The position numbers were made by a program, and so were the translations under genes. From JAAYXE01 sp964391195 (GTDB lineage: Bacteria; Chloroflexota; Anaerolineae; Anaerolineales; UBA4823), in the NCBI GenBank assembly GCA_964391195.1, contig CAYMLG010000011.1, positions 1 to 64,000 on the forward strand: a DNA stretch of 64,000 nucleotides. Reading direction: 5' to 3'. Of this stretch, positions 60,871-64,000 are shown in pieces. The notes under the pieces are model-generated. The model saw nothing but the letters and a program-made list of their open reading frames with translations, was not told the DNA's origin and did no database searches. Within the stretch, counting starts at the first letter, position 1, and each line of letters starts with the position of its first letter.

Positions 60871-61570
60871 GGTTCAGGATCTACACGTCTACTACGGTGG
60901 GATTCACGCCTTGCACGGCGTCTCATTATCTGTGCCTCAAGGCAAGATCATCGCTCTGTTGGGCGCCAATGGGGCAGGGAAAAGTACCACACTCCGCACC
61001 ATCATGGGGCTCGTCACGCCGGCTCAAGGTTCGATCCAATTCAACGGCCAAAGCCTGCTCGGCATGGCTTCCTTCGAGGTGGTTCTCCGGGGAATCGCCA
61101 TGGTCCCGGAAGGGCGGCGCGTCTTCGTCAACCTTACGGTCACTGAGAACCTTCGTTTGGGCGCTTATATCCGCAATGATAGGAAGCAGATCCAGCAGGA
61201 TATCGGAGAGGTGTATAAGCTCTTCCCCCGGCTTGAAGAACGTAAAAACCAACCGGCCGGGACCCTCTCCGGAGGCGAGCAGCAAATGCTTGCCTTGGGA
61301 AGGGCGCTGATGTCCAGGCCACAGGTGCTGATGATCGATGAACCCTCCCTGGGGCTTGCCCCCGTGCTGGCGGAAGGTGTAATCAAGAAGCTCAAAGAGT
61401 TGAACCAGGCCGGACAGACAATCCTGCTGATCGAACAGAACGCGCGCGCCGCTTTGTCGATCGCCGATTATGTCTACATCCTGGAAACGGGCCGTATTGT
61501 CCTGGAGGGTCCCGCAGCGGAGGTGGCGCAGAACGATCAGGTACGGAAATCCTATTTAGGTGTCCGGTAA
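60863..61570 (+). CDS. livF: ABC ATP-binding protein LivF
   Basis: A protein of 235 aa with Walker A GANGAGKSTTLRTIMGL, MVPEGRRVFVNLTVTENL, signature LSGGEQQMLALGRALM and Walker B LMIDEPSLGLAPVL. GRRVFVNLTVTENL is typical of LivF. Its start codon lies within the end of livG, indicating coupled translation. Confidence 0.95.
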   Translation: MLEVQDLHVYYGGIHALHGVSLSVPQGKIIALLGANGAGKSTTLRTIMGLVTPAQGSIQFNGQSLLGMASFEVVLRGIAMVPEGRRVFVNLTVTENLRLGAYIRNDRKQIQQDIGEVYKLFPRLEERKNQPAGTLSGGEQQMLALGRALMSRPQVLMIDEPSLGLAPVLAEGVIKKLKELNQAGQTILLIEQNARAALSIADYVYILETGRIVLEGPAAEVAQNDQVRKSYLGVR

Positions 61571-61572
61571 GT

Positions 61573-62121
61573 ATGTGGCGTGGAGTCGCCAACTCCAGAA
61601 AAGCAGCCCTGTTCCTCGCCGCTGCCGCCATCCTGCTGTTATGGGTGCTGGCGAGGCAAATTCGCACGCCCCCCGGTGCCGGTGAACTCCCCGCCACGAG
61701 TACGCCCGCCCCGGTGCTGGATCTTACCTTTCGGGACATAGAAGGGAATGATGTGCCTCTTAGCGCTTACCGGGGTAATCTGATCCTGGTTAACTTTTGG
61801 GCGACCTGGTGTTCCCCTTGTGAAGAAGAACTCCCAATTTTGGATTCTTTTTACCGGCAGCACAAGGCCGAAGGCTTCACCCTGTTGGCCGTCAACGTCA
61901 GCGACCGGCCCCAAGAGGCGCTGAAATTCTTGCAAGAAAGAGGGTACGACTTCCCGCTTGTATACGACCCGCCCGGGAACATCATGATAGAGCTGAAGAT
62001 CAGAGGATTACCGGCCTCGTTGCTGATTTCCAGGGAAGGACACCTGCTGAAGTATTGGATAGGCCCCCTCAGCCGGGAGATGTTGGACGCAGAAGTGTTG
62101 CCGTATCTGGCGAGCGATTAG
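61573..62121 (+). CDS. TlpA/ResA-like membrane-anchored thioredoxin
   Basis: A protein of 182 aa. An N-terminal helix (about 11-26) is followed by a thioredoxin fold on the outer side with the active site WCSPC (Cys80, Cys83) in FWATWCSPCEEELPILDSF and the cis-Pro loop IRGLPASLLI. It belongs to the AhpC/TSA-TlpA-ResA group that reduces disulfides in cytochromes or exported proteins. It begins 2 bp after the livF stop, so it is probably the last gene of the liv transcript, an unusual partner. Confidence 0.9.
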   Translation: MWRGVANSRKAALFLAAAAILLLWVLARQIRTPPGAGELPATSTPAPVLDLTFRDIEGNDVPLSAYRGNLILVNFWATWCSPCEEELPILDSFYRQHKAEGFTLLAVNVSDRPQEALKFLQERGYDFPLVYDPPGNIMIELKIRGLPASLLISREGHLLKYWIGPLSREMLDAEVLPYLASD

Positions 62122-62238
62122 AAATCGGGTTTTTCATCAACTGCAGGCAAAACCGATAGGGGGAAATTCGTGCACGTCCGGGTGGTGTAAAATTAACCGA
62201 TATCCGAAACCCAAAGCCGTTAAGTTAAGGAAATTCGA

Positions 62239-62769
62239 ATGAAACAAACCTTTCGCGCCAGAGTCCTCTGGAAAACGTTATCCTTTTGGGTTGTGTTTTT
62301 AGCTTTGCATTTCGTGTACGATGTTTTTCCGGTCTTCCCGGTTAATCTGATCGGGGCGATTCACGAGTCGAACTTTCAACATTACAAGGCCGGCTTTTTC
62401 TCCTACTTGATCGTCAACCTCGTGGAATACGCTTGGAATTACCGCAAGATCTCGGATCGGGAGAGTTTCCTGTTTTCGCGCCTGGCTGCGACCATTTTCC
62501 TGCCCTGGATTGTCTTCCTGCTCTGGTATATCGCTCCTGCGCTGATCGGGCGTTGGCAGAGTTACGCTGCTGAAGTCATATATGCCAACGTAATCACGCT
62601 GCTGGTGGGGGGCTACACTGTGATCTTGGAGAGCGGTTTGGAAAGCATCCAATACCAAAAATCGTTAAAATTTGTCCTGGTTTCACTCTTCCTGATCTCG
62701 ATCTTACTGTATATTGTCTTCACCTACAATCTGCCCTGGGCCGATGTCTTTGTCCCGCCGGATTATTAG
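62239..62769 (+). CDS. Small membrane protein, unknown (DUF6512-like pattern)
   Basis: A protein of 176 aa with five predicted helices: LSFWVVFLALHFVYDVFPVF, GFFSYLIVNLVEYAW, ATIFLPWIVFLLWYI, VITLLVGGYTVILE and FVLVSLFLISILLYIVF. The HFVYD...HESNFQHYKAGF arrangement resembles DUF6512 membrane proteins, but I hold that loosely. ATG with an AAGGAAA site. No function can be assigned. The short gap 62122-62238 shows no terminator that I recognise. Confidence 0.7.
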   Translation: MKQTFRARVLWKTLSFWVVFLALHFVYDVFPVFPVNLIGAIHESNFQHYKAGFFSYLIVNLVEYAWNYRKISDRESFLFSRLAATIFLPWIVFLLWYIAPALIGRWQSYAAEVIYANVITLLVGGYTVILESGLESIQYQKSLKFVLVSLFLISILLYIVFTYNLPWADVFVPPDY

Positions 62770-62869
62770 TAACTCGTTATAGCAATCTCTAGTGGAGCCC
62801 CCAGGGATCCGGCTTAGCCGGAATCCCGGCCGGCGACCTCTTCCCCTGGTCAACCGCACACCTGAACCC

Positions 62870-63098
62870 TCCTCACATGTTATCCTGAGTACTCTGCCAA
62901 CTAAATGCTGTCGCTGCGCCCCATCGGGAGGACACCTCCACGCATGTCATCCTGAACCCTCCCTTCATGTCATCCTGAACGGCGACGGGCGCCAGGCAAC
63001 GCGAAGCGTTGCTCGAGTGTCGCAGAACGTCGCATGGTGAAGGATCGGCATCGCTAAGCGATGCTCGGCGGAGGGCGATGGGCAACGTGAAGCGTTGC
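62870..63098. repeat. Intergenic repeat with three tandem 17-nt hairpins
   Basis: Three small hairpins of one design (6-7 bp stem, 3-5 nt loop): gcaacgcgaagcgttgc at 62996-63012, gcatcgctaagcgatgc at 63048-63064 and gcaacgtgaagcgttgc at 63082-63098; the first and third are followed by tcgag. Upstream stand three copies of a catgtcatcctgaac-like word (about 62876, 62943, 62966). The gap 62770-63224 has no gene. Such catcctga words recur in many bacterial genomes as dispersed repeats. Confidence 0.6.
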
Positions 63099-63224
63099 TC
63101 GAGCATCGCTAGGGCGACGCCGGCAGAGCATCTCATTCACTGGGCAGAGGCGGTCTATGGTTGCTACACCGGGCTGCGCTATTTTCTTATCGCCGTGATC
63201 TCGATGAGGGTAAGTACCGCGGCC

Positions 63225-63788
63225 TTAAACATTCTTCCGCATAATGCAGTGGTTTTTTCCTTTTGGGCCTTCGTAAGTGAAGCCCGCCTTTTCGAAGATA
63301 TCCCTGGTCCCGTTGTACAAGAACGAGTTGGATATCTTTTTGCCCTGCGTGTCCTGGGGGTAGCTTTCGACGATCCCACCGCCCAGGCCTTTAATGAGCT
63401 CCAACGCGCCGTTCAAAGCAAAAAAGGATAGATCTTGTTTTCGATAGTCTCGATCGACGAAAATGCAGGTAATTCTCCAGTCCGGCATCCCCATCCTGGC
63501 CTCAACTTCTTTCTTGTGATAAATATTGGGCAGCTCTTGAGGGGGGCCGAACTGACACCAGGCGACGCACACATCTCCATCGAAGACCAGGGCAGCATGC
63601 GCCCTATCTTCCAGGACAAGCCTTTGTTTATAAGCTTTTGTGCGTTCTGAGCTGATTCTTTGCTCCGGCGATTTCGGATGAAAAGCGGTGCACCAACATC
63701 CGCCCCATACACCGTTATGTTTTTGAGCCAATCGCTCAAAATCCTTCCAGGTCTCAGCATTCAGCGCTTGAATGGAAAAAGCCTTCAT
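63225..63788 (-). CDS. GNAT-family N-acetyltransferase
   Basis: A protein of 187 aa of the GNAT fold. It starts MKAFSIQALNAETWKDFERL, has HNGVWGGCWCTAFHP, the acetyl-CoA strand ITCIFVDRDYRKQDLSFFAL and the C-terminal GTRDIFEKAGFTYEGPKGKN. The usual QxxGxG/A loop is replaced by RDYRKQDLSFFAL, as in several Chloroflexota and Firmicutes members. ATG with GGAGGG. Substrate unknown. Confidence 0.85.
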   Translation of the reverse strand: MKAFSIQALNAETWKDFERLAQKHNGVWGGCWCTAFHPKSPEQRISSERTKAYKQRLVLEDRAHAALVFDGDVCVAWCQFGPPQELPNIYHKKEVEARMGMPDWRITCIFVDRDYRKQDLSFFALNGALELIKGLGGGIVESYPQDTQGKKISNSFLYNGTRDIFEKAGFTYEGPKGKNHCIMRKNV

Positions 63789-63863
63789 AAGTGCCCTCCT
63801 GCCTCAAGTCCCGGCCGCCCGGCGCACGCTTTCTCGGGCGGATGCAGCGTGCTGGTTACTCGC

Positions 63864-64000
63864 TCAGCAATCGAACACAAACCAGCAGAGTTCGTTTCGC
63901 AGCCGCTGATCGTCCAGGACGAGTTCGCGGATCTCATCCGGCAGTTGCTCTCGCTGCCACCGGCATTCCCGGCAGCCCGCCTCGTCCCGTTCACCCTCCA
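63864..64000 (-). CDS. C-terminal fragment of an unidentified protein (runs off the window)
   Basis: On the minus strand a frame open from the window edge reads EGERDEAGCRECRWQREQ, then LPDEIRELVLDDQRLRNELC and WFVFDC before a TGA. The CRECRW and acidic helical segment look like real protein rather than an overlapping false frame. Family not recognised. Upstream sequence is needed. Confidence 0.4.
   Translation of the reverse strand, partial: EGERDEAGCRECRWQREQLPDEIRELVLDDQRLRNELCWFVFDC

Noticed and set aside
62870..63100. Possible CRISPR-like array
   Set aside because: Units are short hairpins at uneven distances (52 and 34 bp) with no constant repeat and spacer pattern and no cas genes nearby.
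63785..63994. Open frame of 69 codons on the minus strand at the right edge
   Set aside because: Ser/Arg-rich composition and in competition with another frame (ending at 63864) that looks far more like real protein.

Overview
The window looks like part of a GC-rich (roughly 60%) bacterial chromosome, most likely a member of the Chloroflexota (Anaerolineae-like) recovered by metagenome assembly. This is inferred from the gene families, from YLP-type tails on secreted proteins, from long hairpin repeats between genes, and from the mixture of LuxR/MalT-type regulators, Toast-rack and beta-lactamase-fold lipoproteins and partner-switching modules. No rRNA, tRNA, CRISPR array or intact transposase was seen. 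Both 100-N gaps are flanked by an exact 55-bp duplication. This is the signature of two contigs that overlap by one assembly k-mer, so probably no sequence is missing at either gap.

Layout. (1) 1-17.2 kb, all minus strand: a surface-polysaccharide locus. It has a MurJ/Wzx flippase, a Wzy/ligase-type polymerase with an inserted extracytoplasmic domain, GT2 and GT4 glycosyltransferases, a B12-binding radical SAM enzyme, a GT2 fused to a phosphoglycosyl transferase, a secreted clan GH-A hydrolase, a TPR protein, and five enzymes in the order WbpD-WbpE-WbpB-WbpA-WbpI. Those five make up the whole known route from UDP-GlcNAc to UDP-2,3-diacetamido-mannuronic acid. (2) 17.3-22.6 kb: a serine hydrolase lipoprotein, a second B12 radical SAM protein, a DMT exporter and an alpha/beta hydrolase. 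(3) 23.1-26.6 kb, plus strand: a Ser/Thr kinase with an extracytoplasmic sensor (broken by a 17-bp tandem duplication), followed by a protein with two FHA domains joined to an LCAT-like lipase/acyltransferase. (4) 26.6-36.4 kb, minus: a YcaQ-type DNA glycosylase, an SRPBCC protein, two large beta-lactamase-fold serine hydrolases and a MalT-type LuxR regulator. (5) 36.5-39 kb: DsrE, a MarR regulator with a four-cysteine tail, a protoglobin and a CBS protein. (6) 39.5-43.3 kb: an ABC permease/ATPase pair. (7) 43.4-48.2 kb: an RsbU_N-PAS-GAF-GAF-HD-GYP protein, a truncated RsbX-like phosphatase and a decayed kelch protein. (8) 48.3-56.3 kb: single genes (DUF2200, RibD/DHFR-like, serpin, VOC, UvrA2, YciI-like, a fourth serine hydrolase). 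(9) 56.8-62.1 kb, plus: a complete branched-chain-amino-acid-type ABC operon (livKHMGF) ending with a TlpA-like thioredoxin. (10) A small membrane protein, a tandem-hairpin region, a GNAT acetyltransferase and a gene fragment at the right edge.

The sequence features most worth following up are: the family of long intergenic hairpins whose arms differ from copy to copy while staying self-complementary, with one core lying in frame inside the LuxR gene; the kinase/FHA-FHA-lipase pair; the MarR-Cys4/protoglobin unit with a visible promoter and operator; and the diacetamido-mannuronate polysaccharide locus with its fused initiating transferase. Promoters of the TTGACx-N17-TATAAx or extended -10 (TGnTAnAAT) type can be seen in front of several transcription units.
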